Positions 1 to 8,426 of a stretch of 41,541 bases of DNA are shown in pieces (within the stretch, counting starts at the first letter, position 1; each line of letters starts with the position of its first letter). Source of the DNA: Oceaniovalibus sp. ACAM 378 (GTDB lineage Bacteria > Pseudomonadota > Alphaproteobacteria > Rhodobacterales > Rhodobacteraceae); the NCBI RefSeq assembly GCF_008085915.1, contig NZ_VSJK01000027.1:1-41541 (forward strand). Reading direction: 5' to 3'. Below the pieces are notes generated by a model. That model had not been told where the DNA came from and ran no database searches. It saw only the letters and a list, made by a program, of their open reading frames with translations. Both the position numbers and the translations under genes were made by a program.

Positions 1-127
1 TCAAGGTCAGGAAATTCGCGGCACTGCCCTGCCCGGGCCCCGACATCATCCGGACCCCCCGTTCGGGATGGGCGGCGGCAAAGCTGTTCACCAGATCAGG
101 AGTAGAGTCGCGCGATCCGTCGTCCCC
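1..127. repeat. Terminal overlap, copy 1 (circular molecule)
   Basis: The first 127 bases are identical to the last 127 bases of the window (41415-41541), in direct orientation. The repeat lies inside one continuous glycosyltransferase reading frame that is rebuilt when the ends are joined. It is therefore an assembly overlap of a circular molecule and not a biological repeat. The unique length is 41,414 bp. Confidence 0.95.
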
Positions 128-343
128 CACCAGCAGCGTCCAGTCGTCATGGTGCTGGTCAATGAAGGAATTCAGCTGATCGGGCAGATAGGCGGCGCCG
201 TTGTAAGTGGCCAGCAAGATGCGCACGGACCCGTGTGCGGACAGCCGCGCGCCCCGGTTCGGCCTCTTGTCTGGTCCCCTATCCGGCCTCACATCTGGGC
301 CCATAATTGGCCTTGTAATTGGCCTGTCGGCACGCTCGTTCAT
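1..343 (-). CDS. Family 2 glycosyltransferase, N-terminal part (continues at the right end of the window)
   Basis: This is the 5' part of the gene whose remainder lies at 40675-41541. Across the circular join the frame is continuous and gives a protein of 360 aa. The ATG at 341-343 (complement) is preceded by an AAGGG-type ribosome site. The first 30 or so residues are a low-complexity stretch rich in Arg, Pro, Asp and Gly. After it comes a typical GT2 start, VRILLATYNGAAYLPDQ, then the nucleotide-binding DDGSRDST motif. GT2 enzymes transfer a sugar from a nucleotide-sugar to a growing glycan at the cytoplasmic face. The gene diverges from the exporter operon starting near 481, which suggests a shared control region. 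The Arg/Pro-rich leader could be untranslated if a later GTG is the real start. Confidence 0.85.
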   Translation of the reverse strand, partial: MNERADRPITRPIMGPDVRPDRGPDKRPNRGARLSAHGSVRILLATYNGAAYLPDQLNSFIDQHHDDWTLLVGDDGSRDSTPDLVNSFAAAHPERGVRMMSGPGQGSAANFLTL

Positions 344-480
344 CGCCTGCCCTTTCTACCGGCCATCGCCCTGTGGTGCCGCTGGTCACCCTACCGTGCA
401 TCGGGCGCGGCGCCACTGGTCATCGGCCGTCATCTTATGTTACTTACCGCCAGCATTTCCATCATTTGACCGAGGCTGTT
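344..480. promoter_or_regulatory. Divergent intergenic region between the GT2 gene and the exporter operon
   Basis: About 137 bp separate the two divergent starts, so promoters for both directions should lie here or inside the poorly constrained 5' ends. I could not pick out a convincing -35/-10 pair. The sequence just left of it, inside the GT2 leader, has a direct repeat of TAATTGGCCT at 304-313 and 316-325. Confidence 0.35.
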
Positions 481-2007
481 TTGAAGGCTCCCCGCCCCCA
501 GGCACCTGCCGCCCCGACGGCAGAATCCGATACCCCCGCCGCCTCAGGCCCCGGGTCCGCTTTTGGATCGGGCAGCCCGGCCTCTCTGCGCGACGTATCT
601 GCCACAACCCGCCCCCCCGCGCCAGAGCCCGACAGCAGCGCGGACCCCGACAGCGAAGCGGCAGCGCAGGCCCGGCTTGACGCGACACGCCGCGAGCGGC
701 TGGAAATGGCGCAGCGCAAGGAAGAGATCAAAGCGATCAAGATGCGCAAGGAGCTGGATGCGCTGGAAGCGATGGTCGCCAAGGATGACGGTGACGACGA
801 CGGCCCGCTGCGCCCCGCTGCGCCCACCGGCAAGCCGGAACCGGAGCCGATCATCGCCGCCCCGCCGGTTGGCAAGGCACGCGCGAAACGGCGCCACTGG
901 GGCGCGCTGATCAGCTTTGCCGTGATGGTGATTGTGCCGGTCATGGTCTGCGTCTGGTATCTGAACCAACGCGCCGCGCCGCGCTATGTGTCGCTGGCCG
1001 GGTTTTCGGTGCGCACCGAAGAAGTCGGATCGTCAATCGAACTGCTGGGCCAGGTGGCGCAGATGTCGGGATCATCCTCGTCGGATACCGATATCCTGTA
1101 CCAGTTCATCCAGAGTCAGGAACTGGTCAGGAAGGCCGACGCGGTGCTGGATCTGCGCGCGCTCTGGGCCAAGGGCGACCCCGACACCGACTTTGTCTTT
1201 GCCTATCATCCGCCGGGCACGATCGAGGACCTGGTGACATACTGGGGCCGCATGGTCGGGGTCTATTCCGACAGCGGCACCGGGCTGATCGATCTTGAGG
1301 TACAGGCCTTCACCCCCGAAGACGCCACCCGCATCGCGCAGTTCATCTATGACGAGAGCACGCTGATGATCAACCGGCTGTCGGCCATCGCCCGTGACGA
1401 TGCCACCGGATATGCCCGCGAAGAACTGGAAAGTTCGGTCGAAGAGTTGAAAATCGCCCGCGCGGCGCTGACCCGGTTCCGCAACGAGACCCAGATCGTC
1501 GATCCCGCCGCAAGCATCCAGAGCCAGATGGGCATCCTGTCGTCGTTGCAGGGCCAGCTGGCGCAGACGCTGATCGATCTGGACATCCTGATGCAAACCA
1601 CCAGCGCCAGTGATCCACGCGTCGTGCAGATCCGCCGCCGGGTCGAGGTGATCGAGGCGCGGATCGCCGAAGAGCGCAAGAAGCTGGGCATCGGTGTGCG
1701 CGGCGAAACCGGGACGGATGTCCCCGAAGGCGAAGCCTTTGCCGATCTGGTGGGGGAATACGAACGCCTGCTGGTGGATCAGCAGTTCGCCGGCGAATCC
1801 TATACCGCCGCCCGCGCCACCTATGAATCCTCGCTGGCCGAGGCGCGGCGGCAAAGCCGCTATCTGGCCGCCCATGTGCACCCGACAACGGCGGAATCGG
1901 CCAGGTATCCGCAGTTCTATCAGACCAGCGGTTTGGTGATGCTGTTCTCTTTCCTGGCTTGGGCATTGATCGTGATGATCGGCTATGCTCTGCGCGACCG
2001 GCGCTGA
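481..2007 (+). CDS. KpsE/BexC/CtrB-like polysaccharide export inner-membrane protein
   Basis: This is a polysaccharide co-polymerase / adaptor that links an inner-membrane ABC exporter to the outer-membrane channel. The protein has a Pro/Ala-rich cytoplasmic start, a charged probable coiled coil (RRERLEMAQRKEEIKAIKMR), a first membrane segment at about residues 141-161, a long periplasmic region with coiled-coil-like helices, and a second membrane segment at about 484-504 followed by a short RDRR tail. Two flanking membrane helices around a periplasmic coiled coil is the family layout. The cytoplasmic extension of about 140 residues is longer than in enterobacterial KpsE. The start is uncertain. 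The frame is open upstream to a TTG at 319, and I chose the TTG at 481 because GAGG lies 5 nt before it; TTG 466 is an alternative. It is followed after 12 bp by the ATPase gene, so the two probably share a transcript. Confidence 0.82.
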   Translation: MKAPRPQAPAAPTAESDTPAASGPGSAFGSGSPASLRDVSATTRPPAPEPDSSADPDSEAAAQARLDATRRERLEMAQRKEEIKAIKMRKELDALEAMVAKDDGDDDGPLRPAAPTGKPEPEPIIAAPPVGKARAKRRHWGALISFAVMVIVPVMVCVWYLNQRAAPRYVSLAGFSVRTEEVGSSIELLGQVAQMSGSSSSDTDILYQFIQSQELVRKADAVLDLRALWAKGDPDTDFVFAYHPPGTIEDLVTYWGRMVGVYSDSGTGLIDLEVQAFTPEDATRIAQFIYDESTLMINRLSAIARDDATGYAREELESSVEELKIARAALTRFRNETQIVDPAASIQSQMGILSSLQGQLAQTLIDLDILMQTTSASDPRVVQIRRRVEVIEARIAEERKKLGIGVRGETGTDVPEGEAFADLVGEYERLLVDQQFAGESYTAARATYESSLAEARRQSRYLAAHVHPTTAESARYPQFYQTSGLVMLFSFLAWALIVMIGYALRDRR

Positions 2008-2019
2008 CGGGGGGCGGGC

Positions 2020-2709
2020 ATGATCGTGCTGCGCAATCTGACCAAGGAGTTCCGCATGGCCGGCACCCGCAAGGTGGTGGCCCGCAACCTGAACGTGACC
2101 TTTCCTACCGGCGTGTCGGTGGGGCTGCTCGGGCGCAACGGCGCGGGCAAGTCGACCCTGCTGCAGATCATCGCCGGCTCCGTCGCCCCCACCTCGGGCG
2201 AAGTCCTGAGCGACGGCGACATTTCGTTTCCCGTGGGACTGGCCACGTCGATGCACCCCAATATGACGGGCGCACAGAACACCCGGTTTGTCGCGCGCAT
2301 CTATGGTGTCGACACCGACGAGCTGGTTGAATTCGTGCGCGACTTTGCCGAACTGGAGGGACATTATCACCTGCCCGTGCGCACCTATTCCTCGGGGATG
2401 CGGGCGCGGCTGTCTTTCGGCATCAACATGGGGCTGAAGTTCGACACCTATCTGATCGACGAGGTGACGGCGACCGGCGACGCCGCCTTCCGCGGCAAAA
2501 GCGAGGCGCTGTTTCAGGACCGGTTGCGCGATTCGGGCGCGCTGTTCGTCAGTCACAGCATGGGGACGATGAAACGCATGTGCGAGGCGGGCGCCGTTCT
2601 GGAGAACGGCCATCTGACCTATTACGATGACATTGACGAAGCCATCGCCCAGCACGAGGAAAACATGACCCGCAAACCCGACAACGCCGCGGACGAGTTG
2701 CAGCGATGA
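2020..2709 (+). CDS. kpsT: KpsT-like ABC transporter ATP-binding protein (capsular polysaccharide export)
   Basis: This cytoplasmic ATPase powers export of a lipid-linked surface polysaccharide together with the permease encoded next to it. The 229 residues match the short KpsT/CtrD/BexA class. The Walker A motif GRNGAGKST is at 38-46, NTRFVARIYG (near 87-96) is typical of capsule exporters, the signature YSSGMRARLSF starts at 123, Walker B TYLIDEVT is at 143-150 and the switch histidine is in SHS at 179. There is no C-terminal carbohydrate-binding extension as seen in Wzt-type O-antigen exporters, which favours a capsule-type role. The gene lies 12 bp after the KpsE-like gene and about 50 bp before the permease. 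Confidence 0.9.
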   Translation: MIVLRNLTKEFRMAGTRKVVARNLNVTFPTGVSVGLLGRNGAGKSTLLQIIAGSVAPTSGEVLSDGDISFPVGLATSMHPNMTGAQNTRFVARIYGVDTDELVEFVRDFAELEGHYHLPVRTYSSGMRARLSFGINMGLKFDTYLIDEVTATGDAAFRGKSEALFQDRLRDSGALFVSHSMGTMKRMCEAGAVLENGHLTYYDDIDEAIAQHEENMTRKPDNAADELQR

Positions 2710-2761
2710 CCCCGGTTGCCCTCCCGGCTCCGGGCCAGAACAAACCCCGGAGCCGCCTGTC

Positions 2762-3670
2762 ATGACCATGGACACGACCCCGCCCGGCCCGGCCGGCCCG
2801 TCCGGGGAATTTGCCGCGCCACAGCGCCCCGGCTACCAGACCGGCGGGCGCGATGGTGACAGTCTGGACCGCGACACGGCGCTGCGAACCGTGCGTCAGC
2901 GTCTGCCGCGGCTTGCCAGCCTGCGCACCATCGCAGCACTGATCCTGCGCGAGATCGGCACCTCCTATGGCCGCTCCCCGGGCGGGTTCCTCTGGGTCTT
3001 CGCCCAGCCGATCCTCGGCATCGGGGTGATGGTGGCGGTCTTTTCCACCGGGTTCCGCACCCCCTCGCTTGGCACCAGTTTCGCGGTGTTCTTCGCCTCG
3101 GGGTTTTTGCCCTATATGATGTTCACCGCCGTAACCGGATCGGTGACGGGATCGGTGGGTGCCGCACGCAACCTGCTGGCCTATCCCCGCGTGACCTTCA
3201 TGGATGCGATTCTGGCGCGCTATTTTCTGGCGGTGATGGTGCAACTGGTGGTCAGCGCGGTCATTCTGGGGGTGATCCTCGGCATTCTTTATCCGCAGAA
3301 CTACCTCGGGATCGGACCGATCCTGAACGCCTATGTGATGGCCGCCGCGCTGGCGTTGGGAATGGGCATCCTGAACTGCGTTTTGACGCTGTATTATCCG
3401 GTCTGGGGCACGGTCTGGTCGGTGGCCACCCGACCTCTGGTCATCCTGTCGGGGGTGATCCTGCTGCACGACCGGATTCCCATGCCCTACCGCGAATGGC
3501 TGGAATGGAACCCGCTGGTCCATGTTGTCGGCGCATCGCGCACCGGGTTCTATTACAGCTATCGCGGCGAATACGTCGACACCGTCTATGTCTATATGTT
3601 CGCAGCGATCACCGGCACCGTGGGGCTGGTGTTCCTGCGTCGCTACTATCGCGAAAGCATGGAGCGCTGA
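2762..3670 (+). CDS. kpsM: KpsM-like ABC-2 permease (polysaccharide export)
   Basis: This is the membrane component of the polysaccharide ABC exporter. After a Pro/Gly-rich cytoplasmic tail of about 55 residues comes the family start LRTIAALILREIGTSYG and then about six hydrophobic segments, for example FLWVFAQPILGIGVMVAVF, FAVFFASGFLPYMMFTAV, and a final segment near FAAITGTVGLVFL. The overall arrangement is that of ABC-2 permeases of the KpsM/Wzm type. It follows the ATPase gene, completing an E-T-M operon. The last codon lies 21 bp before a hairpin, so the operon probably ends here. No outer-membrane KpsD/Wza-type protein and no KpsC/KpsS lipid-linker enzymes are on the plasmid. Confidence 0.9.
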   Translation: MTMDTTPPGPAGPSGEFAAPQRPGYQTGGRDGDSLDRDTALRTVRQRLPRLASLRTIAALILREIGTSYGRSPGGFLWVFAQPILGIGVMVAVFSTGFRTPSLGTSFAVFFASGFLPYMMFTAVTGSVTGSVGAARNLLAYPRVTFMDAILARYFLAVMVQLVVSAVILGVILGILYPQNYLGIGPILNAYVMAAALALGMGILNCVLTLYYPVWGTVWSVATRPLVILSGVILLHDRIPMPYREWLEWNPLVHVVGASRTGFYYSYRGEYVDTVYVYMFAAITGTVGLVFLRRYYRESMER

Positions 3671-3691
3671 CACGGGCTTCCGGCCGAACGC

Positions 3692-3718
3692 GCCCCGGCC
3701 GGTTGTCGCAGCCGGGGC
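3692..3718. terminator. GC-rich hairpin between convergent genes
   Basis: A perfect 8-bp inverted repeat, GCCCCGGC (3692-3699) and GCCGGGGC (3711-3718), is separated by an 11-nt loop. It lies in the 54-bp gap between the ends of the permease gene (plus strand) and the sulfotransferase gene (minus strand), where a bidirectional terminator would be expected. There is no clear T-tract. Confidence 0.5.
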
Positions 3719-3724
3719 CTACAG

Positions 3725-4684
3725 TCAGTCTTCGCTGCCGTCGGGATCTTCGGCGGGAGTGCCTGTGGGTTTCTGGGCCGGGTTCCTGGCCGCTGAGCCC
3801 CCTGCCCCGCCGCCATTGAAGCCCTGCCAAGCACGTTTGGCCGGGTTCACCCAGCGGTCGGCAAAATTGCGCGCCAGTTCGTCCGGATGATCGACGGCCA
3901 GCTTGCGGATGAACCCGATCGCATTGCCCGGACCATCGGCGACGATGCGCGCCAGATCCTCGCGGATATCGTCCAGATCACAGACCGTGTCACGGTCGAA
4001 CAACGCGGTCAGGCCGATCCTGTCCAGCCGGTTCAGCGCGCGTTGCTCGATCTTCTCGAGTTCGACCTTGTCGCGCCGGGTCTGGCGGGTCTTGATATGG
4101 TCGATCTCGGCCAGAGCCTGTTCGCCGAACTCCGGCGCGACGCCGGGGGCGATATGTTCGATGGCCCGGCTCATGGCCTTGCGCCAGTCGGCCAGCAGCG
4201 CCTTTTGCGGCATGATCAGGATCTTTGCATCCTGCGGCGCATGGTGCAGTGCATGCACCAGCATCAGCGCATCCCCCACCGCAAACAGCCCGCGCCGCCC
4301 GGAGTTCCAGCGGTCCTTTGTGTTGGACGCCCGGGTGGAATACGACAGGGCGACGGAATGGGGATCGCGGATACAGGCGATGGCGGGCGCATTGTCCAAC
4401 TCGGCCAGTACGCCGTTCAGGCGATAGAAATAGGTCGGTGTCTTGTTGCCATAAAGCCGGATGCGATCCCGGTTCGCGGTGACGGCGGCGACCGAACTGT
4501 CATTCCAGCGGTCGTTGACCGGCGTCAGGAAGGCATCGGGAATATCCAGCGTGGAATGGTCGGTGCTGATCGTCATCACCTCCTGCCCGCAATGCAGCGG
4601 TTCCACAGCCGAAATATAGCGCGCGACCGCCGAAGTGCCGCCGCGCGGCATGCCGAACACGATGAAGTCAAGTTTCCTGACCAA
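3725..4684 (-). CDS. Sulfotransferase family protein
   Basis: This is a predicted PAPS-dependent sulfotransferase of 319 aa. The 5'-phosphosulfate loop FGMPRGGTSAVARY is at residues 10-23 and the 3'-phosphate binding segment IACIRDPHSVALSYS is at 102-116. Both are standard for the fold, so transfer of sulfate from PAPS to a glycan hydroxyl is likely. The acceptor is unknown. The start is a TTG with a strong AAGGAGA ribosome site 8 nt upstream. The C-terminus after about residue 285 is a Gly/Pro/Asp-rich tail without predicted structure. It is the last gene of a minus-strand group that begins near 8426 and contains two glycosyltransferases, so its substrate is probably the glycan these make. 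Confidence 0.82.
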   Translation of the reverse strand: MVRKLDFIVFGMPRGGTSAVARYISAVEPLHCGQEVMTISTDHSTLDIPDAFLTPVNDRWNDSSVAAVTANRDRIRLYGNKTPTYFYRLNGVLAELDNAPAIACIRDPHSVALSYSTRASNTKDRWNSGRRGLFAVGDALMLVHALHHAPQDAKILIMPQKALLADWRKAMSRAIEHIAPGVAPEFGEQALAEIDHIKTRQTRRDKVELEKIEQRALNRLDRIGLTALFDRDTVCDLDDIREDLARIVADGPGNAIGFIRKLAVDHPDELARNFADRWVNPAKRAWQGFNGGGAGGSAARNPAQKPTGTPAEDPDGSED

Positions 4685-4850
4685 CAGATATCTCCTTGCA
4701 GGAACGGATCAGGTCCGCCGCCACGGTGGTGTGCCCGGTCGGGCGAAAGGGGGGCCGCGCCGGTGGCGCGGCTCCCGGATTTGGGCCCTGATTGGGGCCC
4801 GGGACGGTCTGCGGCCCGACCTGAAAATCAGGGCGCCGAAGACCCGGCAC

Positions 4851-5111
4851 TTACGCCTTGGGGGTAATGACCCAGCCGCTTTCAGTCAGCGACTTGAGGG
4901 CCTTTCTGGCGGTCCGGGTCATTTCCGGCTTGGCGGCCTTCCAGGCGGCCTTGCGCTCTTCGGCGGACATCTTGGGTTCGCCCTTGCCGGTGGCGCCGCG
5001 GGCCTGCCACAGCGCCTTGGCCAGATCACTGGCCATTTTCTGCTCGGGGCCGCGTTCCTTGCGGGCCGCCCCGGTGTTTTCGGAAGTATCCATATCTTCG
5101 GGAGCATCCAT
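4851..5111 (-). CDS. Small charged protein of unknown function (86 aa)
   Basis: I do not recognise this protein. It is rich in Lys, Ala and Glu (MSAEERKAAWKAAKPEMTR, ARKALKSLTESGWVITP) and should be largely helical and soluble, with no signal peptide or membrane segment. The ATG at 5111 has AAAGGA about 9 nt upstream. A longer frame to 5264 exists but overlaps the GT4 coding end and lacks a ribosome site. The gene lies between the GT4 and sulfotransferase genes in the same direction and is probably co-transcribed with them. It could be a small accessory subunit of the polysaccharide machinery, but nothing in the sequence shows this. Confidence 0.7.
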   Translation of the reverse strand: MDAPEDMDTSENTGAARKERGPEQKMASDLAKALWQARGATGKGEPKMSAEERKAAWKAAKPEMTRTARKALKSLTESGWVITPKA

Positions 5112-5158
5112 GGGAAAATCCTTTGTAGGTGACTTGGGGTTGCGGATATCGGGCCGGA

Positions 5159-6421
5159 TCAGGCGGCCGTTTCCCTGCCGATCTTTTGGACGATGGTCTT
5201 GTGGGCGTCCCACACTTCGGTCATCGGGACTTCGTCGGTAATACCGCCCGACAGGCTGTCCCACAAGGCGGCGTTGCCAATGCAGCGGTCCATGATCCCG
5301 GCCAGTTGGGTCGCCGATCCGGGCAGGAAGGTCAGGCCGTCGACCCCGTCGGCGATCCGTTCGGTCAGCCCCCCGGCGCGGGAGGAGATCACCGGACGGC
5401 GCGCGTCCCAGGCCTCGGACACCACCAGGCCAAAGGTTTCGGGCCAGACCGACGGCATCACCACCCAGTCGACCGTCGTCATCAGGTCAAACACGTTGTC
5501 GCGCGAATAGGCCCCCGCCTCGGTGATCTTCAGGTTCTTCTTGGCGCCTTTCAGGATCTTGTCGACCTTGGCGACGTAATCCTCGCTGGCATATTGCTTG
5601 TTGCCGCCGAAAATCCTGATCTCGACCGGCTTGGTCTTGCTGACCGCGACCGCGGCGCGCAACAGCACATCGATCCCCTTGGCATCGACGAACTGGCCGA
5701 AGAAACCGAACACGTTCAGATCGGCCGACCGGGTCGGCGTCCAGCCTTCGGGGCGGCGCGGGGTGTGACCATTGGCGATCACGCTGATCCGATCAGCCTC
5801 GATCCCCCAGTCGACATAGCGCGACCGCAGATATTCGGACGGGGCGATGAAATGATCGACCAGATCAAAGGCGCGGCGGAACACCCGGCGGCGCAGGATG
5901 AAATCATCGGTGGTGTGGTCGGGAAAGCATTTGACGCATTGATCCGGCGCGGTGTCATGGCAGATCGCGCCTTCGTGATAGCGGAACAACTGCCCCCGGG
6001 AATAACAGATCGGCAAGTATTCGTGCAGGGTATAGATGATCTTGACCCCCGGCAGCACCTTGCGCGCCAGTTGCAGGAACTCCAGCCCCACCCACAGGGA
6101 ATGGTGGATGTGGATCACATCGGGGCGGTGCTGTTCCAGAAAATGGCGCACCGCCTTGTTGCGCCGCTTGTCATAGATCAGGTGATAGAATTCGACGAAC
6201 CGCTGTCCGGGCAGCAGATATTCGTGATCACCGTCGGGCAGCGCGGTGATGCTGGCGCCGGTCTTGGCGTATTGCGGAAAGATATTGGCGTCGATCGCCG
6301 CCAGCATCACCGGATCCGTATCCGGATCGGCGCGGGCCACATCATGCAGATCCTTGGCGACGTATTGCGCGCCGCCTTTCATCACCGATGGATGATAGAG
6401 AGACACCGTGAGGTATTTCAT
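5159..6421 (-). CDS. Family 4 glycosyltransferase (GT-B fold)
   Basis: This is a predicted retaining glycosyltransferase of 420 aa. The N-terminal acceptor domain opens with MKYLTVSLYHPSVMKGGAQY, the Gly-rich loop usual for GT4. The C-terminal donor domain has FGFFGQFVDAKGIDVLL and the EX7E motif in WPETFGLVVSEAWDARRPV, followed by SSRAGGLTE. A cluster of cysteines and histidines (ICHDTAPDQCVKCFPDH) in the N-terminal half is typical of a subgroup of bacterial GT4 enzymes and might bind a metal. I chose the ATG at 6421, which follows a GGGAG site. The frame is open further upstream, but only into the preceding GT2 gene, whose stop is 20 bp away. The enzyme is cytoplasmic and probably adds a sugar to the exported glycan. 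Confidence 0.88.
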   Translation of the reverse strand: MKYLTVSLYHPSVMKGGAQYVAKDLHDVARADPDTDPVMLAAIDANIFPQYAKTGASITALPDGDHEYLLPGQRFVEFYHLIYDKRRNKAVRHFLEQHRPDVIHIHHSLWVGLEFLQLARKVLPGVKIIYTLHEYLPICYSRGQLFRYHEGAICHDTAPDQCVKCFPDHTTDDFILRRRVFRRAFDLVDHFIAPSEYLRSRYVDWGIEADRISVIANGHTPRRPEGWTPTRSADLNVFGFFGQFVDAKGIDVLLRAAVAVSKTKPVEIRIFGGNKQYASEDYVAKVDKILKGAKKNLKITEAGAYSRDNVFDLMTTVDWVVMPSVWPETFGLVVSEAWDARRPVISSRAGGLTERIADGVDGLTFLPGSATQLAGIMDRCIGNAALWDSLSGGITDEVPMTEVWDAHKTIVQKIGRETAA

Positions 6422-6441
6422 GAGCAGGCTCCCGGGGTCAC

Positions 6442-7929
6442 TCAGAGAAGGGACAGATCGGCCGACTCGTCCGAAAGCAGATCGGAGTCGGCGAATTTCT
6501 GCGAATAAAGCGCACGGTTCAGCCACATGAAGCTGCGCACATGGGCCGGTTTCGCCTTGCCCACGCCCTCCATGTGAATCCAGCGCGCGGTGTTGTCGAT
6601 CACGATGTCACGGCCCTGTCCGCGCAGCGCCAGACAGAAATCCGCATCCTCGTAATAGGCGAACAGATAATCGATCGGCAGCCCGCCAACGGCGTCGAAC
6701 ACCGTCTTGCGGATCTTCCACAGGGCCGCGCTGGCCAGCACCGGCTGACCGGCGATCGCGGCCAAGGTCGGTGCGATGATATCGGCGGCGTCGTCCACGT
6801 GATGGGTCAGCCCCTTGCCGAAATGTTCGACCCGGAGCACCGGCGCCGACACCCCGCTCCGGGCATTGAAGGCCAGGTCGGCCGTGGTGTACATGCCCGA
6901 ATGCATCAGCATGCCGTCGCCGTAATACAGCAACGCCCCGTGCAGATCCTCGCCCGGATCGGAAAACAGAAAATCCGTGCCCCGTTCAGGCGCGGTTTCC
7001 GGCGGGAAGATGTCGGGGTTCATGAAGATCAGGATCTCGCCCCGGGCGATTTCGGCACCGTGGTTGTTGCCGGCCGAGAACCCCGAATTGCCCGAACACA
7101 GGTGCAGCGACAGCGGGATATCGTGAATCTGGCAAAAGGCGCCGAGCTGTTCGACCAGCAGTTGCGCCCCCGCCAGTTCATTGCCGATCACGATCACCTC
7201 GGTTTCGCCGTCCCGGGTCAGGGCCTCGGCCAGACTGTCGAGCTGAATCAGCAGCATCTCGGCCTTGCGGTGCAGCGTGATGATGATGCTGCGCGCCACC
7301 GGGGCCTGCGCGCGGTGTTGAAACGCCGCGCTAAAGGTCAGACCGTCCAGATATTCCCCCCAGATTTCGGCATACTGGGGATACAGTGCCTGCGCATGGG
7401 ACAGGGTGTTGCCCACCGGCTGATCGGCCAGAACCGCGCAGGCACTCAGCGACCGGGTGAGAAAACTGTCGATCGACAGCCAGCGCATCGCCGGCTCGTC
7501 ATACATCTTCTTGTCGTTGATCAGGATACGCACGCCGGAATGCAGGATCAGACCGTCGATCTTGAGCAGCGCCAGATACCCCGAGTCCTGCTGCGTGTCG
7601 CCGGTCACCGCCGTCACGTCGGCGCGTTCGTACCAACAGGGCGTCACCTCGCCCAGATCATAGCGTATATAACCGACTTCGACCGTCACATGGAAACTGT
7701 GGATGAGCCGCCGGTCGGCCCAGCCCGCCAACTGAATATGGCCGCGGTCGGAACAGAAAACAGCCTCGAGCCGGATGTAATCCTCGGCCTTGATGCCGCG
7801 CATCTCGTGCTGGCCATAGCGGGTGAAATGTTCGTTCAGATTGGCGTCGGCATCGGCATCGGTGCCGAAACGCTCGGCCAAATCGCCATTGCCCTCGGCA
7901 TAGCGGCCGTGAAGGAAGGTGGTCTTCAT
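6442..7929 (-). CDS. Family 2 glycosyltransferase with N-terminal extension
   Basis: This 495-aa protein has a GT2 core in its second half: SIIITLHRKAEMLLIQLDSL (about 215-235), the DXD-like FMNPDIFPP, and the ED segment FAYYEDADFCLALRGQG with HMEGVGK downstream. The first 200 or so residues are not recognisable as a glycosyltransferase. They include a probable beta-rich module (IQLAGWADRRLIHSFHVTVE), which resembles small domains often fused to polysaccharide GT2 enzymes. The ATG at 7929 has GAGAG upstream. It lies between the 138-aa repeat protein and the GT4 gene, all on the minus strand with short gaps, which suggests one transcript and one pathway. Confidence 0.85.
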   Translation of the reverse strand: MKTTFLHGRYAEGNGDLAERFGTDADADANLNEHFTRYGQHEMRGIKAEDYIRLEAVFCSDRGHIQLAGWADRRLIHSFHVTVEVGYIRYDLGEVTPCWYERADVTAVTGDTQQDSGYLALLKIDGLILHSGVRILINDKKMYDEPAMRWLSIDSFLTRSLSACAVLADQPVGNTLSHAQALYPQYAEIWGEYLDGLTFSAAFQHRAQAPVARSIIITLHRKAEMLLIQLDSLAEALTRDGETEVIVIGNELAGAQLLVEQLGAFCQIHDIPLSLHLCSGNSGFSAGNNHGAEIARGEILIFMNPDIFPPETAPERGTDFLFSDPGEDLHGALLYYGDGMLMHSGMYTTADLAFNARSGVSAPVLRVEHFGKGLTHHVDDAADIIAPTLAAIAGQPVLASAALWKIRKTVFDAVGGLPIDYLFAYYEDADFCLALRGQGRDIVIDNTARWIHMEGVGKAKPAHVRSFMWLNRALYSQKFADSDLLSDESADLSLL

Positions 7930-8009
7930 GTCAGGCTCTCAGTCTTGGGCGCGGGCGCAGGCATGGCCGCAATCCGGGGATCGGTGGTCACGTCAGGGGG
8001 CGTCGCAAT

Positions 8010-8426
8010 CTACGCCTTGTCGTCCAGAATGCTATTCGTCTCAAGACGAAATGCGCGCCCTTCCCCGAAACCGACGCTATAGAAGTGGTCGCGTGCATCG
8101 GCGAAGGCCTCGCCCTCGATCGCGGCGCCGACATCCTTGTGCTGCATCAGATAGCTCTCTTCGTCCAGCGGCGCGGGAAATGGCATGCGCCCCTCGAATA
8201 TGCCCGACTGAGCGTAATGATCCAGCGCCGAGGGCACCAGCCCTTCTGCGATGGCGGCCGCCACATCGGGATAGCGGTTGAGATACCAAAAGTCCGAGAA
8301 CGACCCGTCAAGCGCGGCTTTCAGAATATCGCGCAGGGTGCCCCGCGGCAATGTCACGGTCTTGCCGGCTCCGGGGTCGGCAGCCATCACATTGCGCAGC
8401 ACCAGCAAAATGTCCTGAGGGTCCAT
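8010..8426 (-). CDS. Small protein with two YPDVA/HY-EGR repeats (138 aa)
   Basis: The protein has two copies of a motif of about 34 residues: FWYLNRYPDVAAAI...HYAQSGIFEGR at about 46-80 and SYLMQHKDVGAAI...HFYSVGFGEGR at about 91-124. This aromatic, PDVA, HY, GxxEGR pattern recurs in glycosyltransferases and secreted proteins of proteobacteria, usually fused to a catalytic domain. Here it is a free-standing protein. No signal peptide is evident. It starts at an ATG with AAGGAA upstream and is first in the minus-strand polysaccharide group. A role as a docking partner of the next-encoded GT2 is plausible but is inference from position. Confidence 0.78.
   Translation of the reverse strand: MDPQDILLVLRNVMAADPGAGKTVTLPRGTLRDILKAALDGSFSDFWYLNRYPDVAAAIAEGLVPSALDHYAQSGIFEGRMPFPAPLDEESYLMQHKDVGAAIEGEAFADARDHFYSVGFGEGRAFRLETNSILDDKA

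Noticed and set aside
1-127. Terminal direct repeats of a mobile element or phage
   Set aside because: The repeat lies inside a single gene frame restored by circularisation and has an assembler-typical length.
1072-2775. Long minus-strand open frame opposite the exporter genes
   Set aside because: It is the reverse shadow of GC-rich coding sequence; composition is His/Gln/Arg-rich without motifs, and the plus-strand genes have clear families.
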